Positions 28,653 through 36,627 of a DNA stretch of 64,000 nt are shown one piece after another; within the stretch, counting starts at the first letter, position 1, and the number at the start of each line of letters is the position of its first letter. The translations under genes and the position numbers were made by a program. The stretch comes from Pedobacter sp. FW305-3-2-15-E-R2A2 (lineage in GTDB: Bacteria > Bacteroidota > Bacteroidia > Sphingobacteriales > Sphingobacteriaceae). The notes beneath the pieces are model-generated. The model searched no databases. It was not told the DNA's origin and saw only the letters and a program-made list of their open reading frames with translations. Where the stretch lies: assembly GCF_038446955.1 (NCBI RefSeq), contig NZ_CP151803.1, forward strand, positions 2,294,001-2,358,000. Reading direction: 5' to 3'.

Positions 28653-29573
28653 ATGAAACTGATTTATGCCGCTTTACTGGCAACCACGACAACGTTGCTG
28701 ACCTTCAATACGCATGCCCAGGAATATAAATTCGACCCTCCATGGAATAAGCCTTTCAATGATGGACTGAATTTTACGATCAAAGGAATTGACAATGTAC
28801 CCGATCTTTATGGAGATATCACTGACCCGCAATTGGTCATTTTTTTTGCCGGGAACCAATTTATGGTGATCGATGATTTGCTTAAGGGCTTTAAGGAAAC
28901 TTACCCTCAATATACCCGTATCTTTGCAGAAACGCTTCCTCCGGGGATCCTGGCGAAGCAAATACAGAGCGGTTCAATAACTATTGGTAATATGAGAATC
29001 TCACATCTACCGGACGTATATACTGCCGGCAAGTCAAGGATTATAGCGTTTTCAGATTGGTTCTCCAGAACTGAAGTTTATGCTAAAAATAAGCTTGCAA
29101 TCATGGTTCAAAAAGGAAACCCTGCCAGAATTGAACGCTTACAAGATCTGAGTAGAGCTGATGTTAAAGTTGCAATGCCAAATCCTGAATGGGAGGGAAT
29201 TGGAAAAAGAATAGAGGAAGCTTATGTTAAAGCAGGTGGAGTAGCGTTAAAAAAGAAGATTATGATAGATAAGGTGCAGGATAAATCTACTTATCTTACG
29301 CAAATACATCACCGGCAAACCCCGATGCGCATTCTTTATGGAGAATCGCAGGCCGGACCGGTCTGGTACTCTGAAGCATATTATCAGAAGATGATCAATC
29401 ACCCTATAGAAATTATTGAAATCCCCGATAAAGAAAATATTCAGGCGACTTATATGGCGGGGCAGTTAAAAAAAGCACCACATAAACAGGCGGCGAAAGA
29501 TTTTATGGACTTTATAATCAGTAAAAAGGGCAAGGAAATTTATCGTAAATATGGTTTTACCACAAACGACTAA
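28653..29573 (+). CDS. Orphan periplasmic substrate-binding protein (ModA-like)
   Basis: A 306-residue exported protein (signal peptide about 1-22, ending THAQ). It has a type-II periplasmic-binding fold: LVIFFAGNQFMVIDDLLKGFKETYP, LPPGILAKQIQSG, KLAIMVQKGNPARIERLQDLSRADVKVAMPNPEWEGIGKRIEEAY and AAKDFMDFIISKKGKEIYRKYGF. The layout is that of molybdate, tungstate or related oxyanion-binding ModA proteins. No ABC permease or ATPase lies nearby, so it is an orphan. With the TsdA-like cytochrome and the DsrE-like protein it could sense or shuttle a sulfur oxyanion (inference). Confidence 0.78.
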   Translation: MKLIYAALLATTTTLLTFNTHAQEYKFDPPWNKPFNDGLNFTIKGIDNVPDLYGDITDPQLVIFFAGNQFMVIDDLLKGFKETYPQYTRIFAETLPPGILAKQIQSGSITIGNMRISHLPDVYTAGKSRIIAFSDWFSRTEVYAKNKLAIMVQKGNPARIERLQDLSRADVKVAMPNPEWEGIGKRIEEAYVKAGGVALKKKIMIDKVQDKSTYLTQIHHRQTPMRILYGESQAGPVWYSEAYYQKMINHPIEIIEIPDKENIQATYMAGQLKKAPHKQAAKDFMDFIISKKGKEIYRKYGFTTND

Positions 29574-29652
29574 CGGTTATAATCATTAGGCGAATTCTTA
29601 AGAAAAAGATACTTTTAAAGCATGAAAATTGAGAGGTTAGCAAGGGGGATTT

Positions 29653-30552
29653 ATGTTTGATTTTAGACTCAGGGTTTTTTATATCGTAGCAAAGCGACTT
29701 AATTTTACCAGGGCAGCAGAAGAGCTGTTTATCACTCAGCCAGCAGTAAGCCGGCATATACATGAAATTGAGGTATTCTACAAAACTAAACTTTTTGAAC
29801 GTAACGGGACAAAAATTAAGTTAACGCAAGCGGGGGTTTTGCTTTTGAAACATTCGGAAGAACTGCTTAACCTGCACCGTAATATAGCGTCTGATCTTGC
29901 AGCACTTTCAAAGAATATTAAGGGGTCGCTTAAGATAGGGGCCAGCACAACGATTGCAAATTATTTTTTACCAAAATATCTTGCATCATTCAAACTGAAG
30001 TTTCCTGAAGTGAAAATTGCGCTCATTTCAAATAATACAGAGACGATCGAGAATTTGTTGTTAGAGAATAAAATAGATATTGGTTTAGTGGAGGGACAAA
30101 CCAAACGTCAGTACATTAATTACAGGTCGTTTGCCAGGGATGAAATTGTTCTATGTACCAGTAATGTCAATGCGGTCTCGAAAAAAACAACCATATCTAC
30201 CGCTGAACTGCAAAAATTACCTATGGTGCTCAGAGAACCTGGTTCAGGCTCTTTGGAAGTAATCACCTCAGCGCTAAAAAATGTAGATGTAAATCTATCA
30301 AATTTAAATATCGATATGGAATTGGAAAACACAGAGAGTATAAAATCTTATCTTCTGAATTCACAATCATTTGCATTTCTTTCTATTCACTCGATGCTAA
30401 AGGAGCTTAAAAGCGGAGAATTAAAAGTTATTGATGTGAAAGGCCTTGATATTAAAAGATGTTTCTATTTCATTACGCAAAAGGGCGATGAACATTATTT
30501 GAAGGAAACTTTTGTTAAACACCTGTTATCCGATAGCTTCAAGCTTCAATAG
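29653..30552 (+). CDS. LysR-family transcriptional regulator
   Basis: A 299-residue regulator with an N-terminal winged helix (FDFRLRVFYIVAKRLNFTRAAEELFITQPAVSRHIHEIEVFYKTKLFERNG) and a LysR effector domain (LKIGASTTIANYFLPKYLASFKLKFPEVKIALISNNTETIENLL). It resembles the CysL/CbbR-like branch. It follows the orphan binding protein on the same strand after 79 bases and is separated by a hairpin from the convergent YtxH gene. It is the likely binder of the TTA-N7-TAA operator at 27021-27046. The co-inducer is unknown. Confidence 0.88.
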   Translation: MFDFRLRVFYIVAKRLNFTRAAEELFITQPAVSRHIHEIEVFYKTKLFERNGTKIKLTQAGVLLLKHSEELLNLHRNIASDLAALSKNIKGSLKIGASTTIANYFLPKYLASFKLKFPEVKIALISNNTETIENLLLENKIDIGLVEGQTKRQYINYRSFARDEIVLCTSNVNAVSKKTTISTAELQKLPMVLREPGSGSLEVITSALKNVDVNLSNLNIDMELENTESIKSYLLNSQSFAFLSIHSMLKELKSGELKVIDVKGLDIKRCFYFITQKGDEHYLKETFVKHLLSDSFKLQ

Positions 30553-30573
30553 GGTATTGTTGCTTACAATTAA

Positions 30574-30618
30574 GGGTATATACTTTATGCAGGAAACCTC
30601 CTGATAAAGTATATACCC
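30574..30618. terminator. Convergent hairpin terminator
   Basis: A 20-bp stem with one bulged G (left arm from 30574, right arm ending at 30618) and a 4-base loop. It lies between the convergent LysR and YtxH genes. A run of T follows about 10 bases later on the plus strand. Confidence 0.7.
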
Positions 30619-30648
30619 AATTCTCTTTTTATGCTGTATGTTTTTAGA

Positions 30649-31047
30649 CTAGCTGTTTGTTACCTTATCTGCAGCAGATTTAACGTCTTCTGAGATATCC
30701 TTAGCTTTAGACTTCGCCTCATCTACCACTTCATCTTTCAGGTCTTCTGCTTCTTTCGCTTTAGACTTTACCTGATCCACGACCTCATCTTTCAGCTCAG
30801 ATAATTCCTGGCCATTGGTCCGGAGTTTATTCTTTACCGTTTGCAATTTGTCTTTCGCAGTATCGGAAAGGTCTTTTGCCTTATCCGAAATCCTGGTTCT
30901 GATGTCAGCTCCTCTTTCAGGTGCAAATAAAACACCAATAACAGCACCCACTGCAAGTCCGGTTAAAAGCGCCACAACAGGCAGGGTGGAATCTGATTTC
31001 TGAGTCGTTAAAGAAGAGATTGCTTTTCGAAAATTATTGTATTTCAT
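30649..31047 (-). CDS. YtxH-domain protein with amphipathic repeats
   Basis: A 132-residue protein with one membrane span (about 22-42, LPVVALLTGLAVGAVIGVLF) and then APERGADIRTRISDKAKDL, the YtxH signature. The C-terminal half is a repetitive, highly charged helix in which LKDEVVDxxKSKAKE recurs two to three times, like LEA-type or coiled-coil segments. Such proteins are general-stress proteins of unknown biochemical role. It stands alone with its own leader of about 180 bases. Confidence 0.85.
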   Translation of the reverse strand: MKYNNFRKAISSLTTQKSDSTLPVVALLTGLAVGAVIGVLFAPERGADIRTRISDKAKDLSDTAKDKLQTVKNKLRTNGQELSELKDEVVDQVKSKAKEAEDLKDEVVDEAKSKAKDISEDVKSAADKVTNS

Positions 31048-31177
31048 AGGATTATGTTTTTGTAGATCACATATAATAGGGAGTTACCCTTTGGTATAGC
31101 AACAGCTGATTTTTCAAAGTGTTTGAAAAAAAATGAATTAGCTCAAAGAACAGGATGGATCACAATATCGTATTCTA

Positions 31178-31208
31178 TTTGTAATTAATCTAAATTAATA
31201 TATATTTG
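31178..31208 (+). promoter_or_regulatory. Bacteroidota-type promoter of the second TonB receptor
   Basis: TTTG at 31178-31181, a 19-base spacer and TATATTTG at 31201-31208 match the -33/-7 consensus (TTTG-N19-TAnnTTTG). The expected start is near 31214, leaving a leader of about 14 bases before the ATG at 31228. Confidence 0.7.
31179..31193. promoter_or_regulatory. Candidate iron-type operator within a promoter spacer
   Basis: The minus strand reads TTAGATTAATTACAA, related to the boxes before the other TonB operons. It overlaps the 19-base spacer of the promoter at 31178-31208, so a bound repressor would block transcription. Confidence 0.4.
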
Positions 31209-31227
31209 CCGCTCAAAACCTCCATTC

Positions 31228-33579
31228 ATGAAGCTTAAACCTTTACTTTTACTTACCGCACTGTTTGTACTCTTTTTGCCTTGGAATCTATTTGCCCAGA
31301 ATGGCAAAGGAACAATTACAGGAACAGTAACAGATTCCTTAAATCAACATATCCCTTTTTCTAACATCAGCATCAAAAAACTGGGACTGAAAACCAGCTC
31401 AGATAAAAACGGCAAGTTCATGCTTAGCGGAGTTCCAGCGGGAAATCATGCGCTAACGATCTCGATAACCGGATATGAAAAACAACAAAAAGAAGTCTCT
31501 GTTTCAGCGGCAGAGACCACAGATCTTCAGGTCATCTTAAAAGAACAACAAGCGGACTTGTCGGAGGTAATCGTTTCTGCCAGCAGAAGGGCAGAATCAT
31601 TGTCGCAAACACCTTCTTCGGTAACGATATTGACCGCAAAAGACATCAATACCCAATCCATCATCAGTCCTAACCTGGCAAATATTCTGTCGTACAGCGT
31701 TCCGGGATTGGGAATGGCGACCAATCAAACCGGGAATTCCGGACAAACCCTTCGCGGGAGAAATGTATTGGTCCTGATTGATGGAATTCCTCAATCTACG
31801 CCATTAAGGGCAGGAGGAAGGGATATCCGAAGCATTGATCCTTCTGTGATCGAACGTGTGGAAGTGATCAAAGGAGCAACTGCCATTTATGGAAATGGTG
31901 CAGAAGGTGGATTGATCAATTACATCACAAAAAAAGGCAATTCCGGAAAAACATTTGGCGGGTATTCGCAAATCGGCCTGACTGGAAATACGAAAGGAGA
32001 CAGCACCATTGGCTATCGCGCAACGCAGCAGTTCTATGGTAAACTGAAAAAGTTCGATTATATCGTTAGCGGTATGTATGAAAAAACAGGGGTATACCGG
32101 GATGCCAAAGCATTGGTGATCTCGCCGGAATACGGTCTTGGAGAAACTAAATCCTACAATGGTTACGCAAAACTGGGTTACGACATTTCTGAAAAACAAC
32201 GACTGGACCTGATGTATAACTATTTTAGCTCCAGACAGGATTCCCGTTATGTAACCAAGGCCGGAGTTTATGGCAGCTCACCGGCTATTGGTGTCCGGGG
32301 GATCAGGCCAGGTGTGGATGAAGGGACCCGTTTTAACCACAATGCAAACCTTCAATATACCAATCAGAAAATAGCAGGAAATACAGACCTTACTGCAAAC
32401 GTATATTATCAGGATTTTTATACCATCTATTCCAATAGTGCTTCCTTCCTGGGCGGCGGACAATCGGCCCTTTTATCTACGAAAAAGGGAGCGCGTTTAA
32501 ACTTAAATACCCCTTTTTCGCTTTCTCCGGCTGTGCTGATGCAGGTAAATTATGGCCTGGATGTGTTGAATGATAAAACATCCCAGAACCTGGTTGATGG
32601 CCGGGAATGGGTGCCTAAAATGAACATGCTGAACCTGGCTCCTTATGTTCAGGCTACCGCAAATATCCTGAGCGATCTGACGATTAAAGCAGGCTTAAGG
32701 TCTGAAAATATGGACATTAAGGTGAATGACTTTACCACCCTGGCCGGGCCAAATGGCGCGGGAAATATCGCAGTAAAAGGTGGAACCTTAAATTATAATG
32801 CATTTGTGTTTAATGCAGGCGCAAGGTATTCTGCCTGGAAAGTGTTCAATCCTTTTGTGAGTTATGCCCAGTCTTTTTCTGTATTTGAAGTGGGAAGAGT
32901 ACTTAGAGTGGCCACCAGCAATACTTTATCCCAACTGGAAACAAAGCCGATCATCGTTAATAATTATGAGGCGGGTTTCAGCAGTGCATTGGGCAAACTA
33001 AACTTAAGTGCAGCCTATTATTTAAGTACCTCGAAGCTGGGTGCAAACCTGCTTGAGGTGAATGGTGTTTACATTTCTCAAAGAATCCCGGAAAGGGTAT
33101 ATGGATTTGAAATTCAGGCGGATTATCCGATCATGGATGGTTTGCTGATCGGTGGTAACTATGCAAAAGTAGAAGGTAAAGGAGATGTGGATGACAACGG
33201 TAAATTCGATGGGCCAACAGATGTTTACCTGAATACCACCCGGATTCCTCCTTCTAAAACTACGGCTTACCTAAAGTATTCAGGAATTAAAAGCCTGAGC
33301 ATAGACCTGAACTGGGTGCATGTGGGCAGTAGAGACCGCTTCAAGCGCAACGAAAAAACAGGGAAGTATTTGATAGGCGAAGGTCCGGTAAAGGCTTACG
33401 ACTTGTTTAATTTTGCCGCGGCATATAAAGTAAATCAGGCTTTGAGCCTAAACCTTGGAATTGAAAACTTATTGAACAAAAGCTATTACCCGAGTATATC
33501 TCAGTTCTACGGAAGTGACATCAACTATGTAAGGGGCAATGGACGAAGGTTTAACCTTGCTGTAGGCTACGCCTTTTAA
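31228..33579 (+). CDS. TonB-dependent siderophore-type receptor
   Basis: A 783-residue receptor with a signal peptide (about 1-23, ending LFAQ) and a carboxypeptidase-regulatory domain (about 27-112). The plug follows (VTILTAKDINTQSIISPNLANILSYSVPGLG and IERVEVIKGATAIYGNGAEGGLINYITKK), then a barrel ending RRFNLAVGYAF. The plug and the paired PepSY gene point to a ferric siderophore. The PepSY gene starts 8 bases after the stop, so the two are one operon. The promoter and a candidate iron box are visible. It is a paralogue of the 799-residue receptor at 2912, with the same gene order. Confidence 0.9.
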   Translation: MKLKPLLLLTALFVLFLPWNLFAQNGKGTITGTVTDSLNQHIPFSNISIKKLGLKTSSDKNGKFMLSGVPAGNHALTISITGYEKQQKEVSVSAAETTDLQVILKEQQADLSEVIVSASRRAESLSQTPSSVTILTAKDINTQSIISPNLANILSYSVPGLGMATNQTGNSGQTLRGRNVLVLIDGIPQSTPLRAGGRDIRSIDPSVIERVEVIKGATAIYGNGAEGGLINYITKKGNSGKTFGGYSQIGLTGNTKGDSTIGYRATQQFYGKLKKFDYIVSGMYEKTGVYRDAKALVISPEYGLGETKSYNGYAKLGYDISEKQRLDLMYNYFSSRQDSRYVTKAGVYGSSPAIGVRGIRPGVDEGTRFNHNANLQYTNQKIAGNTDLTANVYYQDFYTIYSNSASFLGGGQSALLSTKKGARLNLNTPFSLSPAVLMQVNYGLDVLNDKTSQNLVDGREWVPKMNMLNLAPYVQATANILSDLTIKAGLRSENMDIKVNDFTTLAGPNGAGNIAVKGGTLNYNAFVFNAGARYSAWKVFNPFVSYAQSFSVFEVGRVLRVATSNTLSQLETKPIIVNNYEAGFSSALGKLNLSAAYYLSTSKLGANLLEVNGVYISQRIPERVYGFEIQADYPIMDGLLIGGNYAKVEGKGDVDDNGKFDGPTDVYLNTTRIPPSKTTAYLKYSGIKSLSIDLNWVHVGSRDRFKRNEKTGKYLIGEGPVKAYDLFNFAAAYKVNQALSLNLGIENLLNKSYYPSISQFYGSDINYVRGNGRRFNLAVGYAF

Positions 33580-33587
33580 TAAAAAGA

Positions 33588-34715
33588 ATGAAGCAATTTA
33601 AAAATGCGATAAGACAAATTCACCTCTGGCTCGGTTTAGGTACCGGGCTGGTGGTGTTTATCATCAGTGTAACCGGATGTCTTTATGTTTTTGAAGAAGA
33701 GATCAGGGATTTAACGCAAAAGGAATATAAATATGTTCCGGTTCAGCAAAAGCCATTTGTCGGACTGGATCAGATCATCAGGAACTTCGAACAGCTGGCG
33801 CCAAAAGAAAAGATCACACTGATCCGCATTACAGAATCTGAACCCAATGCAACGGTTGCGGTGAGCAGCAAGAAGAAAAAGGTGTATTATTTTAACCCCT
33901 ATGATGGTCAGCTGGTCAATAAAGGAGCGGCTGATTGGCTGAGTGTGGTGCTGGATCTTCACATGACCCTGCTTTTGGGAGAAACAGGGAAGTTTATTCA
34001 ACGCTGGTCTGTGGTGGTTTTCGTATTGATGTTGCTGACGGGGCTGGTCTTATGGTTCCCCAATCAAATGCGTTTGTTGCGGCAGTCGCTCTCTATCAAA
34101 TGGAAAGCCTCTTTTAAAAGAGTCAATTATGACCTTCACAACGTGCTTGGCTTTTATGCTTCCGGGATTTTAATCGTGGTTTCTTTATCAGGATTGTATT
34201 TTGCTTTTAAAGAGGTGAAAACCGGGGTCAGCTTTTTCACAGGCAGCAAGCTAAGCGAAGGCAGGAAAGAGAAAAATGTTGCAGCGAAGGAAAATCATGA
34301 ACCGCTTGCAAGCCGTTATCATCAGATGTATCAGTCCATATTGCTTCAGTATCCTGGAGTAACTTCTTCCTCGATATCGGTTAGGAAAAATGGAGAAATC
34401 CGGTTGAGAACAATGTATCCTTATCGCTGGGCAAGAAATCAGAATTCTTTCTTTTTCGATGAAACCAGTGGACAATTGCTACGTTCCAAGTTGTACAAGG
34501 ATTTTAACAAAGCCGATTTCTACGAGGCTACAAACTACGACCTGCATACCGGACAACTCTTTGGTTGGCTTGGTAAAATCATTGCTTTTATTGCCAGCTT
34601 AATCTCTGCAAGTCTGCCCGTTACCGGATTTATCATCTGGTGGAAGAAAAGGAAAAAGAAACCTGTAGTTGTGAAGGTTCGATATGACCTAAGTACGACG
34701 AATCTCCCTGTTTAA
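33588..34715 (+). CDS. PepSY-domain membrane protein (siderophore-iron reductase type)
   Basis: A 375-residue inner-membrane protein with about four spans (near 10-32, 137-158, 190-212 and 327-350). Conserved histidines occur in VLDLHMTLLLG, NYDLHNVLGFY and NYDLHTGQLFGW. The first 35 residues match its paralogue at 5311 closely. The Lys-rich tail of that paralogue is absent here. The gene is 8 bases behind a TonB receptor gene. By analogy with FoxB and FpvG it would help release iron from a siderophore in the periplasm. An MFS gene follows after 49 bases and may complete a siderophore module, but that is inference. Confidence 0.85.
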   Translation: MKQFKNAIRQIHLWLGLGTGLVVFIISVTGCLYVFEEEIRDLTQKEYKYVPVQQKPFVGLDQIIRNFEQLAPKEKITLIRITESEPNATVAVSSKKKKVYYFNPYDGQLVNKGAADWLSVVLDLHMTLLLGETGKFIQRWSVVVFVLMLLTGLVLWFPNQMRLLRQSLSIKWKASFKRVNYDLHNVLGFYASGILIVVSLSGLYFAFKEVKTGVSFFTGSKLSEGRKEKNVAAKENHEPLASRYHQMYQSILLQYPGVTSSSISVRKNGEIRLRTMYPYRWARNQNSFFFDETSGQLLRSKLYKDFNKADFYEATNYDLHTGQLFGWLGKIIAFIASLISASLPVTGFIIWWKKRKKKPVVVKVRYDLSTTNLPV

Positions 34716-34732
34716 TTTTGCTAAATTTGCGC

Positions 34733-34749
34733 GGTGTATTTTTTACACT
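34733..34749. promoter_or_regulatory. Palindrome before the MFS exporter gene
   Basis: GGTGTATTTTTTACACT, with GTGTA/TACAC arms, ends 15 bases before the ATG at 34765. It matches the palindrome at 25495-25511 at 14 of 17 positions. A -7-like TAAATTTG lies at 34722-34729. Confidence 0.4.
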
Positions 34750-34764
34750 AACGTTTAGCGGAAT

Positions 34765-35925
34765 ATGAAGAAAAGTTTACTCACCTTAACCCTTGGCGGA
34801 CTTGGGATTGGCATTACCGAATTTGTAATGATGGGCTTGTTGCCCGATATTGCCAAAGACCTCAATATTACTATCCCTCAGGCAGGGCACCTGATTTCTT
34901 CCTATGCTTTAGGTGTGGTAGTAGGGGCTCCGGTACTCGTTGCCATTGCCGGAAGTTATCCTCCGAAAAAGATTCTTTTGGCATTAATGGTGATGTTTAC
35001 CGCATTTAATGCCCTTTCCGCTTTCTCTCCGGATTATACCACCATGCTTGCCGCCCGTTTTCTGGCCGGTCTTCCACATGGTGCCTTCTTTGGTGTAGGT
35101 TCTGTTGTGGCCAGCCGCATCGCCGGAAAAGGAAAAGAAGCACAAGCCGTATCACTCATGTTTGCCGGTTTAACCATCGCAAATGTGATCGGCGTTCCCC
35201 TGGGAACTTATATCGGACATCATTATTCCTGGAGGTATACCTTTGTGATCATCGTCATTGTAGGGCTGATCACCTTGTTAAGCCTTAAACTATGGATGCC
35301 GAACCTTCCTGCAACCAAAGACAGGGATTTAAAAAAAGAACTTTCTTTTTTCAAACTGCCTGAAGCATGGCTGATCATTCTGATGATCGCTATCGGAACC
35401 GGAGGGCTATTCTCCTGGTACAGTTATATTGCACCATTGCTGACCGATGTTTCCGGTTTCTCTCCGGATTCCATTACCTATATCCTTGTGCTGGCAGGCC
35501 TGGGAATGTTGGTTGGGAACTTTATCGGGGGTAAACTGGCAGACCGTTTCTCTCCGGCAAAAGCTTCTGTGTCTTTATTGATCACAATGGCCATCACTTT
35601 GTTCATTGTCCACTATATTTCCGGCAATCAGGTGCTTTCTCTTGTGATGACCTTTATCACTGGTGCTGTTGCTTTTGCGCTTGCTGCGCCAATTCAAATG
35701 TTGATGATCAATACGGCTAAAGGTTCTGAAATGATTGCCGCTTCGGTGAGTCAGGCGAGCTTTAACATCGGAAATGCATTGGGTGCTTTTCTGGGCGGAT
35801 TGCCATTGGCTGCGGGTTATGATTATACTTCGCCGGTATGGGTAGGAACGGTTATGGCTTTAACAGGAGCACTTTTTGCCTGGATGTTGATCAGCAGAAA
35901 CAAAAAGATGGTTTTGGCTAAATAA
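34765..35925 (+). CDS. MFS transporter (AraJ/DHA1-type exporter)
   Basis: A 386-residue transporter with 12 predicted spans. The first span (LTLGGLGIGITEFVMMGLLPDIAKDLNITIPQAGHLISSYALGVVVGAPVL) and the motif-A-like ADRFSPAKA and FLAGLPHGAFFGVGSVVASRI segments place it in the DHA1 drug/sugar efflux branch. The substrate is unknown. It lies 49 bases after the PepSY gene and carries its own candidate operator and -7 element, so it may be transcribed separately. A related exporter is at 60350. Confidence 0.88.
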   Translation: MKKSLLTLTLGGLGIGITEFVMMGLLPDIAKDLNITIPQAGHLISSYALGVVVGAPVLVAIAGSYPPKKILLALMVMFTAFNALSAFSPDYTTMLAARFLAGLPHGAFFGVGSVVASRIAGKGKEAQAVSLMFAGLTIANVIGVPLGTYIGHHYSWRYTFVIIVIVGLITLLSLKLWMPNLPATKDRDLKKELSFFKLPEAWLIILMIAIGTGGLFSWYSYIAPLLTDVSGFSPDSITYILVLAGLGMLVGNFIGGKLADRFSPAKASVSLLITMAITLFIVHYISGNQVLSLVMTFITGAVAFALAAPIQMLMINTAKGSEMIAASVSQASFNIGNALGAFLGGLPLAAGYDYTSPVWVGTVMALTGALFAWMLISRNKKMVLAK

Positions 35926-35942
35926 TTCTCTAATTTTATCGG

Positions 35943-36476
35943 ATGGCTAAAAACTATCTTGAAAGTGTAAAGCAGCAACTGGAGTATTATAAGGCTTTGG
36001 GAGAGAAAACTTTTGCCCAGCTTTCTGATGAACAGCTGTTCTGGCAATATGATCCTCAAAGCAATAGCATCGCAACGATTGTAAAACACCTTTCCGGAAA
36101 TATGATCTCCAGGTGGACGGATTTCTTTACCGCCGATGGAGAGAAAGAGAACAGAAACCGGGAATCAGAATTCGACAATGACCTGCAATCCAGGACAGCG
36201 CTCCTGCGCTGCTGGGATGCAGGATGGAAGTGTTTTCTGGAGGTGATTTATGATTTAAAAGAAGCCGATCTTACCAGAGAAATTTTGATTCGTCATGAAG
36301 CCCTCTCTGTAACGGAGGCGGTCAACAGGCAATTGGCTCATTATCCTTACCATATCGGACAAATTGTATTTATAGGTAAAATGCTGTGCTCGGAAAGCTG
36401 GACTTCTTTGTCGATCCCAAGGGGAGGTTCGGATGCCTTTAACCAGATCAAAGAAGATCAGCATAAATCAAAGTAA
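35943..36476 (+). CDS. DUF1572 (DinB-like) protein
   Basis: A 177-residue four-helix-bundle protein. The pattern KNYLESVKQQLEYYKALGEKTFAQLSDEQLFWQYDPQSNSIATIVKHLSGNMISRWTDF is typical of DUF1572, a DinB-related family of putative metal-dependent enzymes. Three His in the expected bundle positions are VKHLSGN, QLAHYPYHIGQ and the YPYHIGQ pair. The gene starts 17 bases after the MFS gene on the same strand. The activity is unknown, and some DinB relatives are thiol transferases. Confidence 0.82.
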   Translation: MAKNYLESVKQQLEYYKALGEKTFAQLSDEQLFWQYDPQSNSIATIVKHLSGNMISRWTDFFTADGEKENRNRESEFDNDLQSRTALLRCWDAGWKCFLEVIYDLKEADLTREILIRHEALSVTEAVNRQLAHYPYHIGQIVFIGKMLCSESWTSLSIPRGGSDAFNQIKEDQHKSK

Positions 36477-36496
36477 CGATTTAGGAGCTGGTGGTC

Positions 36497-36537
36497 CTGT
36501 CCGAATTTGTACAGCAAAACTGTCCGTATATGAACAC
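36497..36537 (+). promoter_or_regulatory. Two dyad half-site pairs, possible sigma-54 enhancer
   Basis: TGTCCgaatttGTACA (36498-36513) and TGTCCgtatatGAACA (36521-36536) are imperfect dyads of the form TGTNC-N6-GNACA, spaced 23 bases start to start. They lie about 50-90 bases upstream of a candidate sigma-54 promoter. Confidence 0.4.
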
Positions 36538-36586
36538 CTTTATTTGAAAAGCGCCTCTCCATAGCATTAATAAAGGTTTTTGGCTA

Positions 36587-36602
36587 TGGCATGTGATTGG
36601 CA
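36587..36602 (+). promoter_or_regulatory. Candidate sigma-54 (-24/-12) promoter
   Basis: TGGCATGTGATTGGCA has the invariant GG and GC with exactly 10 bases between them and matches TGGCACG-N4-TTGC at all but two positions. The predicted start near 36613 lies downstream of the first ATG (36610), which supports the internal start at 36628. Confidence 0.45.
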
Positions 36603-36627
36603 TTGAAGGATGAAAACAACCAGCATT

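Noticed and set aside
36610..36627. First ATG of the MacB-type permease
   Set aside because: It lies upstream of the start predicted from the sigma-54 element, and the family N-terminus begins at the second ATG. The choice depends on that promoter being real.
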